This document shows, piece by piece, positions 25,243 through 35,619 of a stretch of 64,000 nt of DNA. The stretch spans positions 19,498 through 83,497 of the forward strand of contig NZ_BNAW01000043.1 in the NCBI RefSeq assembly GCF_014654205.1, given 5' to 3'. The notes under the pieces are model-generated. The model worked only from the letters and a program-made list of their open reading frames with translations, ran no database searches and had not been told where the DNA came from. Position 1 is the stretch's first letter; each line of letters starts with the position of its first letter. The translations under genes were made by a program, and so were the position numbers. Origin of the DNA: Amycolatopsis bullii (lineage in GTDB: Bacteria > Actinomycetota > Actinomycetes > Mycobacteriales > Pseudonocardiaceae).

Positions 25243-25243
<1 letters not shown>
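23717..25243 (+). CDS. hutH: Histidine ammonia-lyase
   Basis: 508-aa enzyme that deaminates L-histidine to urocanate, the first step of histidine use. The electrophilic MIO cofactor forms from an internal tripeptide, here Cys144-Ser145-Gly146 in EYGSLGCSGDLAPLA. Most characterised family members have Ala in the first position. Catalytic Tyr55 is in PTYGVSTGFGALA. Length is normal. ATG at 23717. It is the first gene of a five-gene operon and overlaps hutU by one base (TGATG). Confidence 0.97.
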
Positions 25244-26891
<1,648 letters not shown>

Positions 26892-26895
<4 letters not shown>

Positions 26896-28088
26896 CGGCT
26901 TCGAGCCTGCTGGGCGAGATCGACGGCGTCGGGCGCGACCGGAAGCGCGGCGGTTACTCGCGGCACGCCTTCGACGGACCCGAGCACGACCTGCGCGAGT
27001 GGTTCGTCGAACGCGCACTGGGGCTCGGGCTCGACGTCGAGACCGACCGCAACGGCAACATCTGGGCGTGGTGGGGGCCGCCGGGACGCAACGCCGTGGT
27101 CACCGGCAGCCACCTCGACTCGGTGCCGGGCGGCGGCGCGTTCGACGGCCCGCTGGGCGTGGTGAGCGCGCTGGCCGCCGTCGAAGCGTTACAGGCCAAG
27201 GGTTTCCGGTCGCGGCGACCGCTCGCCGTCGTGGTGTTCGCCGAGGAGGAGGGCGGCCGGTTCGGCGTCCCGTGCCTGGGTTCGCGGCTGCTCACCGGCA
27301 CGATCGACGCCGACAAGGCGCGTGGCCTGCGGGACGCCGACGGCGTGACATTCGCCGAGGCGGCCGCGAAGGCGGGCGTCGACCCGGCGCGGATCGGGCC
27401 GGACACCGAGCGGCTCGACCGGATCGGGCAGTTCCTCGAACTGCACGTCGAGCAGGGGCGCGGGCTGATCGACCTCGGGGCGCCGGTGGCCGTCGGCAGT
27501 ACGGTGATCGCGCACGGGCGGTGGCGGTTTTCTTTTGCGGGGCAGGGGAACCACGCGGGAGCGACGTTGCTCGCCGACCGCGCGGACCCGATGTTGCCCG
27601 CCGCGGCGACGGTCACGGCCGTCCGGCGGCTGGCCGCGAAGGTGCCGGACGCGCGGGCAACCGTCGGCCGGCTCGTGCCGACCCCCGGCGGGACCAACGT
27701 CATCGCGTCCACAGTGGACCTGTGGCTGGACGCGCGGGTGCCCGGCGAGGGCACGCCGGGACTGGTCGCCGAGATCAGCAGGGCAGCCTCGGAGGCGGCC
27801 GCGGCGGAGGGCTGCCGGGTCGCGGTGACGCGCGAGTCCTATTCGGACGACGTCGTATTCGACGACGGCCTCCGCCGCGACCTGGGCGAGTGGCTCGGCG
27901 GCCCGCCGGAGCTGCCGACCGGCGCCGGGCACGACGCGGCCATCCTCGCCGGGTTCGTCCCGGCCGGGATGCTCTACGTGCGCAACCCGACCGGCATCAG
28001 CCACTCGCCGGAGGAGTTCGCCGAGGCCGAGGACGTCGAAGCCGGCGCCACGGCGCTGGCCACGGTGCTGGAACGGCTGGCGCAGTGA
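26892..28088 (+). CDS. M20 family amidohydrolase (allantoate amidohydrolase-like), candidate N-formylglutamate hydrolase
   Basis: 398-aa zinc-dependent amidohydrolase of the AllC/hydantoinase-carbamoylase group. Metal and substrate motifs are GSHLDSVPGGGAFDGPLG, FAEEEGGRFG, LELHVEQGRGL, GNHAGATLLADRADP and GAGHDAAILAGF. It is coupled by 4-nt overlaps to hutU and hutF. A pathway that uses HutF produces N-formyl-L-glutamate, which needs a hydrolase; no HutG is present, so this enzyme is the natural candidate. A similar gene is, from memory, also found in streptomycete hut clusters. The reaction is inferred from context. A GTCCACAGTGGAC palindrome lies inside (27707). Confidence 0.82.
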
Positions 28089-29422
28089 CCCCCGACCCGC
28101 GGGGGCGCCCCCCGGTTCCAGCGTATCGCGCGGCACCGACAGTTTTCTGGTGCGAGCAGGCCTGGCTGCCCGGCGGGATCGCGTCCGGTCTGCGGATCGA
28201 CGTCGACGGCGGCCGGATCATCGCCGTGACGCCGGACTCGCCGCGCACGGGCACGATCCTCGCCGGGCTGACGCTGCCCGGCTTCGCGAACGGGCATTCG
28301 CACGCCTTCCACCGGGCCCTGCGGGGCCGGACGCACCACGAGCGCGGCACGTTCTGGACCTGGCGCGAGCGGATGTACGCCCTGGCCGCACGGCTCGACC
28401 CGGACACCTACTACCGGCTGGCCCGCGGGGTCTACGCCGAGATGGTGCTCGGCGGGTACACCAGCGTGGGGGAGTTCCACTACCTGCACCACGCGCCCGG
28501 CGGCAAGCCGTACGCCGACCCGAACGCGATGGGGGAGGCGCTGCGGCAGGCCGCGGCCGACGCCGGGATCCGGTTGACGCTCTTGGACACGTGCTACCTG
28601 GCGGGCGGGATCGGCGTGGAGCCCGACGAAGTCCAGCGACGGTTCTCGGACGGCTCGGCTTCGGCCTGGGCTTCGCGGGTCGCCGCACTCGAGGAAGGCG
28701 AGCTCTTCCGGGTCGGTGCGGCCATCCATTCGGTGCGGGCGGTCCCGGCCGACCAACTGTCGCTGGTGGACAGCAAGAGGGTCGTGCACGTCCACCTCTC
28801 GGAGCAGCGGGCCGAAAACGAACAGTGCCGGGCCGCCTACGGCCGCACGCCCACCGAATTGCTGGACGATCGCGGGGTCCTGACCGAGCGCCTGGTCGCC
28901 GTGCACGCCACGCACCTGACGAAGTCGGACATCGACCGGCTGAGCGGGGCGCGGGCGTGCTTCTGCCCGACCACCGAACGCGACCTCGGCGACGGCATCG
29001 GCCCCGCCCGCGCCCTGCGGGACGCCGGGGTGAGGCTGAGCGTCGGCAGCGACAGCAACGCCGTCGTCGATGCGTTCGAAGAGACCCGCGCGCTGGAGCT
29101 GGACGACCGGCTGGCCAGCGAGGAACGCGGCCGATTCAGCGCCGAGGAGCTCCTCGAAGCGGGCACCGACCACGCGGCGATCGGGTGGGAGGAAGTCGGC
29201 GCGCTCGCCGAGGGGGCGGGCGCGGACTTCGTCACGGTGGCCCTGGATTCGGTGCGGACGGCCGGGATCGAGCCGTCGGGGGTCGTCTTCGCGGCGTCCG
29301 GCTCGGATGTCCGGCACGTCGTCGTCGCCGGCCGCGAGGTCGTCCGCGACGGCACACACCTGCTCGTCGACCGACCGGAAACCGTTCTGGTGAAGGAGAT
29401 CGAGGCACTGTGGCAGTCCTGA
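28085..29422 (+). CDS. hutF: Formimidoylglutamate deiminase
   Basis: 445-aa amidohydrolase-superfamily enzyme that converts N-formimino-L-glutamate to N-formyl-L-glutamate and ammonia. The metal site is NGHSHAFHRALRGRTHHERGTFWTWRERMY, with later ligands in VVHVHLSEQ, VAVHATHLT and SVGSDSNAVVDAFEE. The GTG at 28085 overlaps the previous stop (GTGA) and is the only start that keeps the N-terminus AWLPGGI. The first about 20 codons fall inside a dispersed repeat (28097-28146) also seen at 39545, so the extreme N-terminus is unusual. It overlaps hutI by 13 nt. Confidence 0.94.
   Translation: MTPDPRGRPPVPAYRAAPTVFWCEQAWLPGGIASGLRIDVDGGRIIAVTPDSPRTGTILAGLTLPGFANGHSHAFHRALRGRTHHERGTFWTWRERMYALAARLDPDTYYRLARGVYAEMVLGGYTSVGEFHYLHHAPGGKPYADPNAMGEALRQAAADAGIRLTLLDTCYLAGGIGVEPDEVQRRFSDGSASAWASRVAALEEGELFRVGAAIHSVRAVPADQLSLVDSKRVVHVHLSEQRAENEQCRAAYGRTPTELLDDRGVLTERLVAVHATHLTKSDIDRLSGARACFCPTTERDLGDGIGPARALRDAGVRLSVGSDSNAVVDAFEETRALELDDRLASEERGRFSAEELLEAGTDHAAIGWEEVGALAEGAGADFVTVALDSVRTAGIEPSGVVFAASGSDVRHVVVAGREVVRDGTHLLVDRPETVLVKEIEALWQS
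28097..28146. repeat. Dispersed element B, copy 1 (inside the hutF 5' end)
   Basis: CGCGGGGGCGCCCCCCG followed by TTCCAGCGTATCG and GGCACCGACA. The same blocks in the same order occur at 39545-39592, and a shorter relative at 48181. Confidence 0.55.
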
Positions 29423-30558
29423 TCACGGGCATCGGGGAGCTCACCACCAACGACCCGGCGCTGGGCCGTCTTACCGACGCGGCCCTGGTGCTGGACGGCT
29501 CGTCCGTCGCCTGGGCAGGCCCGGCGGCGAGCGCACCGGCGGCCGACGAACGCGTCGACGTCGAAGGGCGCGCGGTGCTGCCCGGCTGGGTGGACAGCCA
29601 CACGCACCTGGTCTTCGCCGGCGACCGCACCGCCGAGTTCGAGGCGCGGATGGCGGGAAAACCCTACACCGCAGGCGGAATCGCGATCACCGTCGGCGCG
29701 ACGCGGGAGGCGTCCGACGAGCAGCTGGCCGCGAACCTGCGCCGCCACGTCGACGAGGCGGCCCGGCAGGGGACGACCTGCCTGGAGACCAAGACCGGCT
29801 ACGGGCTCACGGTCGCGGACGAAGCCCGCAGCGCCCGGATCGCCGGCGAGGTGGCCGACGAGGTGACGTTCCTCGGCGCGCACCTGGTGCCGCCGGGCGC
29901 CGACGCCGAGTCCTATGTGGACTTGGTGTGCGGCGAAATGCTGGACGCGGTGGCGGAAAGCGTGCGCTGGGCGGACGTGTTCTGCGAGACGGGGGCGTTC
30001 GACGAGGCTCAGTCGGCGCGGGTGCTCAAGGCCGCCGCCGAGCGCGGGCTCGGCCTGAGGGTACACGGCAACCAGCTCGGCGAAGGCCCCGGCGTGCGGC
30101 TGGCGGTGGAACTCGGCGCGGCGAGCGTCGACCACTGCACCTACTTGAGCGACGCCGACGTCGAAGCGCTGGCGGCGTCCGAGACCGTGGCGACTTTGCT
30201 GCCCGCGTGCGATTTGTCGACCCGCCAGCCCCTGCCCCCGGCGCGGCGGCTGCTCGACGCGGGCGCGACGGTGGCGCTGGCCAGCAACGCCAACCCGGGC
30301 AGCTCGTACACGACGTCGATGGCGTTCTGCGTCGCCACGGCGGTGCTGCAGATGCGCATGACGATCGAGGAAGCGGTCTGGGCGGCGACGGCGGGCGGGG
30401 CGAAAGCGCTGCGGCGCGAGGACGTGGGCGTCCTGCGGCCCGGTTCGCGGGCGGACGTCCACGTCCTCGACGCGCCTTCGGTGACGCACCTGGCCTACCG
30501 GCCGGGCGTGCCGCTGACCGGTGCGGTGTGGCGGGCCGGGGTCAGAGTGGCAGGGTGA
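29410..30558 (+). CDS. hutI: Imidazolonepropionase
   Basis: 382-aa amidohydrolase that hydrolyses imidazolone propionate to N-formimino-L-glutamate, the third step of the pathway. Metal ligands are in VDSHTHLVFAG, the substrate loop is KPYTAGGIAITVGATR, and LETKTGYGLT, RVHGNQLGEG and ASNANPGSSYTTSMAF are family-specific. The GTG at 29410 lies inside the end of hutF, with AAGGAG 11 nt upstream. The end overlaps the convergent lipase gene by 17 nt. Confidence 0.97.
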   Translation: MAVLITGIGELTTNDPALGRLTDAALVLDGSSVAWAGPAASAPAADERVDVEGRAVLPGWVDSHTHLVFAGDRTAEFEARMAGKPYTAGGIAITVGATREASDEQLAANLRRHVDEAARQGTTCLETKTGYGLTVADEARSARIAGEVADEVTFLGAHLVPPGADAESYVDLVCGEMLDAVAESVRWADVFCETGAFDEAQSARVLKAAAERGLGLRVHGNQLGEGPGVRLAVELGAASVDHCTYLSDADVEALAASETVATLLPACDLSTRQPLPPARRLLDAGATVALASNANPGSSYTTSMAFCVATAVLQMRMTIEEAVWAATAGGAKALRREDVGVLRPGSRADVHVLDAPSVTHLAYRPGVPLTGAVWRAGVRVAG

Positions 30559-31408
30559 ACGCCGTGCAGGACGGTACGTAAGACGCGTCGAGGGCGTGCA
30601 GGATCAGGCCGGTGACGTTCGGGTCGATCGCCTGGCTCAGGTGACCCGACGCGTCGGACGGGCAGAAGTCCTGCAGCATGATGTCCGTCGTGCCCGGCTC
30701 GCCGAGGATCCCGCTCGTGTACGGCGTCACGACTTCGTCGTACTTGCTGACGATGCTCGTGTACGTCGGCCCTGGCACGTGGACGCCGCCGCGGGCGAGG
30801 TCGTCCAGGAACGCCGAGGGCGCCAGGTACTCGGTGCACGCGCCGCACGCCGTGCGCAGGGCCGCGCCGAGGCCGGGCACGGACGTGAGCAGGGCATTGG
30901 CCAGCGCGTCGAGGCCGCCGAGGGTCGTCCCGCGGTAGTTGGCGCCGAAGCCGACGAAGTGGGCGACCTCGGCCGCGCCGCCGCCGTACTTCAGGTAGTA
31001 CGCGGGCATCGTGCTGCCCTCGGAGTGGCCGACGATGTCGACCTTCGCCGCGCCGGTCGTGGACCGGACCCGGTCGACGAACCGGCCGAGCTGCGCCGCG
31101 CTGTCGCGCATGGAGGCGAGCCCGCCGACGCCGGGCCCGAGGATTCCCGTGCCGTAGGTCAGGGAGAAGACGCAGTAGCCCTCGGCGGCGATCTTCGGCG
31201 CGTGGAAGAACCAGTTGACGCTGTCGTTCGCGCCGAGGCCGTGCACGAGCACGACGGGCTCCGGGCGCGCGGCCGACGGACGGCAGCCCCAGTCGTTCCA
31301 GCCGCTGCGCGGTGCCGCTTGCGCGACCGCCGGCGCGAGCACGCCGAAGGTGAGCGCCGCGGCGAGCACGGCCAGGGTTCGCTTGGCACCGCCGTTGGTG
31401 ACCCGCAT
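30542..31408 (-). CDS. Secreted class 2 lipase / alpha-beta hydrolase
   Basis: 288-aa extracellular esterase or lipase. A signal peptide (residues 1-32, ending AVAQAAPRS) is followed by an alpha/beta-hydrolase fold with oxyanion motif VVLVHGLGAN and nucleophile elbow GHSEG (Ser129). Four or more cysteines suggest disulfides. It resembles EstA/lipase class 2 (PF01674) enzymes that streptomycetes and mycobacteria secrete to break down triacylglycerols or esters. It is monocistronic, and its 3' end overlaps hutI. Confidence 0.9.
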   Translation of the reverse strand: MRVTNGGAKRTLAVLAAALTFGVLAPAVAQAAPRSGWNDWGCRPSAARPEPVVLVHGLGANDSVNWFFHAPKIAAEGYCVFSLTYGTGILGPGVGGLASMRDSAAQLGRFVDRVRSTTGAAKVDIVGHSEGSTMPAYYLKYGGGAAEVAHFVGFGANYRGTTLGGLDALANALLTSVPGLGAALRTACGACTEYLAPSAFLDDLARGGVHVPGPTYTSIVSKYDEVVTPYTSGILGEPGTTDIMLQDFCPSDASGHLSQAIDPNVTGLILHALDASYVPSCTAFTLPL

Positions 31409-31488
31409 TCCGTTGCCTCCAGTTACCCGTCAGTACGTGACGCAGATCATGATCGGTCACAGACTGCTGGAGACGACCTGGGAAACGC

Positions 31489-32907
31489 TCAGAGTTGCCC
31501 GGCGTTCGTTGTGACGGGTGACAACGACGGCCGACGTAGTCCGACGGCGAGCCCGGTCAGCGCGATCAGCCCGCAGAGCCACGCGAACCAGTCGCCGAAG
31601 CGCGCGTACGGTGTCTTGCCCGGCCCGCTCGGGACGTCGGCGACGACCACCGTGAACGGGCGGCCGCCGGTGTGGGCTTCGGCCAGTACGTGACCGCGTG
31701 AGTCCGCCAGCATCGGCGTCCCGCGGGTCGCGCTCCACGCCACCGAGAAGCCGTTCTCGACGCCGCGGATCAACGCCGTGCGGCTGTGCGCCCAGCCGTC
31801 GACGTCTTCGTCGGATGCCGGGATGAGGACCAGGCCCGTGCCGGCTTGGCCGTATTCGCCGCTGGGGTCGGCGAAGTTGACGTCCATGCACACCATCAGC
31901 CCGGTTCCCCCGAAGTGCGCGAGCTGCGTGCCGGAGGTCATGTTCGGCGAATCCCCGTTGTGCCACTTGCGGTATTCCACCGTCACGCCGGACGGCGGGA
32001 TCGCGAGCGCGGCGTTGAAGCGGCCCTCCGGGGTCGTCTCGATGACGCCGGTGACGACGGTGAGGTTCCGCGTGCGGGCGACCTCCGAGAAGGCCCCGAC
32101 GAGCCGCGGACGGCTGGTCTGGTCCACCGCGAAGGCGGCTTCGGGGAGCACGACCGCTTGGACGCCGTCCGGCAGCCGGCCGAGCTGGTCCACAAAGGAC
32201 CGCAGGTACGCCTGGCCGTCCGGGGTGGCGACGTCGGCCGCCCAGCGGCTCTGCCCGGGCGCGACCAGCGCGACCCGCGTCGAAGGCCCGGTAAGGGGCG
32301 GCGTGGTCCAGTAGACGAGCCCACCGGCGATGGCGGCCAGTGCGAGTACCGGGACGAGCCGGGAGCGGCCGCGCAGGCCGGGTGCGAGCGCGGCGGCGAC
32401 GGCGGCCGGGACGAACAGCACCAGGAACTCGACGCCCCAGCCGCCGGTCACGGCGGCGAGGTGCAGCACGGTCGGCCGGTCGGCCTGGGTCGTCATCAGC
32501 GTGTCCATCACGCCGGTCGGGTTGAGCAGCGAGACGCCGTAGAGCACCACCGTCCACAACGCCGGTGCGGCGAGCGCCGCCGTCAAGCCGTGTCCGCGGC
32601 GAACCAGCAGCCGGAACAGCCCCGTGGACAAGGCGAACACCAGGGCACTGCCGCCGAGGATCCCGATCGCCGCGGGGCGGGGGATCGACAGGGAATGCCA
32701 GAAGTAGCTCCAGCTGCCGGCGCTGCCCGCCAGGGAGGCGAGGAACGCGCTCGTCATCGCCGCCGCGCCGGGAACGCGGGGCGCGAGCAGCAAGATCGGC
32801 AGCGGCGCCACCCAAGCCAGCTCCGGCACCGGATCCAGACCGGTGCCGAAGAAGAACAACACCGCCGACGCCGCTGTCGCGGCGGCCGCCCACCCCAGCT
32901 TGTTCAT
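31489..32907 (-). CDS. Membrane nitrilase-fold protein, apolipoprotein N-acyltransferase-like
   Basis: 472-aa protein with about six N-terminal membrane segments, an extracytoplasmic carbon-nitrogen hydrolase domain (about 215-440) and a final membrane segment (about 445-465), the layout of Lnt. The catalytic triad is visible: Glu in VVLPEAAF, Lys in VEYRKWHNGDSPN, Cys in LMVCMDVNFADP. Lnt adds the third acyl chain to lipoproteins, but this sequence is divergent in the loops near the active site, so another acyl or amide substrate is possible. The start MNKLGWAAAA at 32907 has AAAGGGG upstream. Divergent from the Pit gene. Confidence 0.85.
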   Translation of the reverse strand: MNKLGWAAAATAASAVLFFFGTGLDPVPELAWVAPLPILLLAPRVPGAAAMTSAFLASLAGSAGSWSYFWHSLSIPRPAAIGILGGSALVFALSTGLFRLLVRRGHGLTAALAAPALWTVVLYGVSLLNPTGVMDTLMTTQADRPTVLHLAAVTGGWGVEFLVLFVPAAVAAALAPGLRGRSRLVPVLALAAIAGGLVYWTTPPLTGPSTRVALVAPGQSRWAADVATPDGQAYLRSFVDQLGRLPDGVQAVVLPEAAFAVDQTSRPRLVGAFSEVARTRNLTVVTGVIETTPEGRFNAALAIPPSGVTVEYRKWHNGDSPNMTSGTQLAHFGGTGLMVCMDVNFADPSGEYGQAGTGLVLIPASDEDVDGWAHSRTALIRGVENGFSVAWSATRGTPMLADSRGHVLAEAHTGGRPFTVVVADVPSGPGKTPYARFGDWFAWLCGLIALTGLAVGLRRPSLSPVTTNAGQL

Positions 32908-32980
32908 CGTGGCCCCTTTCGCCCGGTTCCGAGGGTTCCAGGCCAGACCGGCGGGCACAGTGGGTCAAACCACCCAGTCC

Positions 32981-33000
32981 GGGTGGGGTTTACCCCACCC
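32981..33000. promoter_or_regulatory. Perfect hairpin/operator between the Lnt-like and Pit genes
   Basis: GGGTGGGG (32981-32988) and CCCCACCC (32993-33000) around TTTA, between divergent genes. It could be a regulator site or a transcription block. Confidence 0.5.
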
Positions 33001-33002
33001 CG

Positions 33003-33024
33003 GTTCATGCAGAGTTCAGTAAGC
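33003..33024 (+). promoter_or_regulatory. PHO-box-like direct repeat upstream of Pit
   Basis: Two GTTCA units at 33003 and 33014, exactly 11 bp apart (GTTCATGCAGAGTTCAGT), match the spacing and core of PhoP direct-repeat units in streptomycetes (GTTCACC). Confidence 0.45.
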
Positions 33025-33101
33025 CGTCACGCGACAGGGATCGGAGCGGCCGAAGTGGATCAGTAGCGTTGCCAGCGAACAGCTACGAAAGTGGGCCGCC
33101 C

Positions 33102-34229
<1,128 letters not shown>

Positions 34230-34237
34230 GGAGCGCC

Positions 34238-34459
34238 GTGCACATCAATTGGGGTTCCCTCGGTCTCGTCTTCGTCGTCGCCCTCGCGTCGGTCGTGGTG
34301 CTGACGAGCCTCTTCTCCTTCGGGGTGGTGGGGCTTTCCCAGCGCGACGCGGCCCGCGAGTCGGGTGCCTCGGGCACCGGGCCGCTGGCCGGCGCGGTCG
34401 TCTGCTTCGCCGCCTGCGCGGCGATCATCGGTTACGGCATCTATTTGATCGTGGCCTGA
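34238..34459 (+). CDS. Small membrane protein linked to Pit
   Basis: 73-aa protein with two hydrophobic segments (about 6-30 and 49-70) and a short charged loop LSQRDAARESGASG. The GTG at 34238 follows a GGAG 4 nt upstream. Its position right behind the phosphate permease suggests an accessory or stabilising subunit; nothing more can be inferred. Its last 19 bp overlap the convergent gene. Confidence 0.8.
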   Translation: MHINWGSLGLVFVVALASVVVLTSLFSFGVVGLSQRDAARESGASGTGPLAGAVVCFAACAAIIGYGIYLIVA

Positions 34460-35187
34460 ACGCGCTCCCGGAACCCTTCGGGCAGGCCGGCGAGCAACGG
34501 TTTCAGCGTGGCTCGCCGTGCCTCGCTCAGGTGGGTCAGCAGGTCGAGCGCCGGCGTCCAGAGGTCTTCGTCGGCGCTCGCCGCGGTGACCAGCCGGCCG
34601 AGCCGGTGGGCCGGGAGCAGGCCGACGACGTGGTCGACGCGGCGCTTGTCGTCGAGCACGAAGGCGATCCGCAGCAGCGCCGGGTCGTCGATCCGTTCCA
34701 GGGCCCGCCGCACGGTGAGGTCCGGCAGGTGCCCGACGAACCGGCCGAGGGTGATCCAGTCCTCCTTGCGCGCCAGTTCGCCGGCGACGGCGAGGACGGT
34801 GTCCAGGGGGATCCGGCTGATGATCGCGCTCGCGCGCCGCGGGTCGAGCTCCGCGGCCACGTCGGCGAGGAACCGCGGGCTGAGCCGCTTGGCGACGTCG
34901 ACGCCGCGCGCGACGTCGACCAGCCCGGCGATCCGCGCGCACAGCAGCGGGCCGAACACCTTTTCGGCGATCTTGGCGAGCACCCCGACGGGCACGATCC
35001 GCGCCGCCAGGGCCATCCGCTGCAGTACGGCCGCGTTGGCGTCGAACAGCGTGTCGGTGACCTGTTCGCGGAAGGCCTGCAGGTCGTCGGCGTCGACGCG
35101 GGCGAGGTACGCCAGGCGGGTGGGCTCGACGTCGAGGACGCGGGCCAGCTTCAGGATCTCCGCCTCGGCTGCGTAGTTCTCCGTCAC
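34441..35187 (-). CDS. Conserved hypothetical protein (248 aa)
   Basis: Soluble helix-rich protein beginning MTENYAAEAEILKLARVLDVEPTRLAYLARVDADD. It has a repeating pattern of leucine-rich helices with charged caps (for example RRALERIDDPALLRIAFVLDDKRRVDHVVGLLPAHRLGRLV), reminiscent of helical scaffold or MgtE-N-like repeats. No catalytic motif, signal or membrane segment. The GTG at 35187 overlaps the stop of the 69-aa gene upstream (GTGA), so the two form a coupled pair. Function unknown. Confidence 0.75.
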   Translation of the reverse strand: MTENYAAEAEILKLARVLDVEPTRLAYLARVDADDLQAFREQVTDTLFDANAAVLQRMALAARIVPVGVLAKIAEKVFGPLLCARIAGLVDVARGVDVAKRLSPRFLADVAAELDPRRASAIISRIPLDTVLAVAGELARKEDWITLGRFVGHLPDLTVRRALERIDDPALLRIAFVLDDKRRVDHVVGLLPAHRLGRLVTAASADEDLWTPALDLLTHLSEARRATLKPLLAGLPEGFRERVQATIK

Positions 35188-35393
35188 AGGCCCACTGCTT
35201 TCCGGACCGCGCCGCGCAGCAGCGCGGGGACGTACCGGAGGCCTTCTTCGCCCGCTTCGGCCAGCGCTTTCGCCTGGCGGCGGCGCGCGTCGCGGAGGGC
35301 ATCGGCGAGGTCTTGTCGCTCGTGCTCTTCGAGGGCCTCGATGCCTTCGGGGAGGTAGCCGCCCAACTGGTCGGCGAGTGTGCGCTCGGCCAT
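35184..35393 (-). CDS. Conserved small hypothetical protein (69 aa)
   Basis: MAERTLADQLGGYLPEGIEALEEHERQDLADALRDARRRQAKALAEAGEEGLRYV... forms one long amphipathic, probably coiled-coil helix with alternating acidic and Arg-rich stretches. First gene of a two-gene unit with the 248-aa protein, to which it may bind. I do not recognise the family. The 226-bp gap upstream holds inverted repeat CACCACGGGCGGTG but no other gene. Confidence 0.65.
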   Translation of the reverse strand: MAERTLADQLGGYLPEGIEALEEHERQDLADALRDARRRQAKALAEAGEEGLRYVPALLRGAVRKAVGL

Positions 35394-35606
35394 GGTGGAT
35401 CATCATGCAACACCACGGGCGGTGTCGTGCGGATATGCGCGTCGAGACGTCCACCGTCCGTGTCGGCGCGACTGGACGGGGAAGCGCTGCTCGCTGTCGT
35501 GAGCACCGCTCTCGGGTGACCGGCGCGCGCCGCTCAACTTCGAGAGCACTGCTCTGGCGCGGGGAAGGGTGACTTTCGGCAGTGGCCCGGCCGTGGTCAC
35601 GCCTTG

Positions 35607-35612
35607 TAGCGT
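35607..35612 (+). promoter_or_regulatory. -10 box of the kinase/regulator operon (leaderless)
   Basis: TAGCGT ends 7 nt before the GTG at 35620; no ribosome-binding site is visible. Confidence 0.45.
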
Positions 35613-35619
35613 CGAACCC

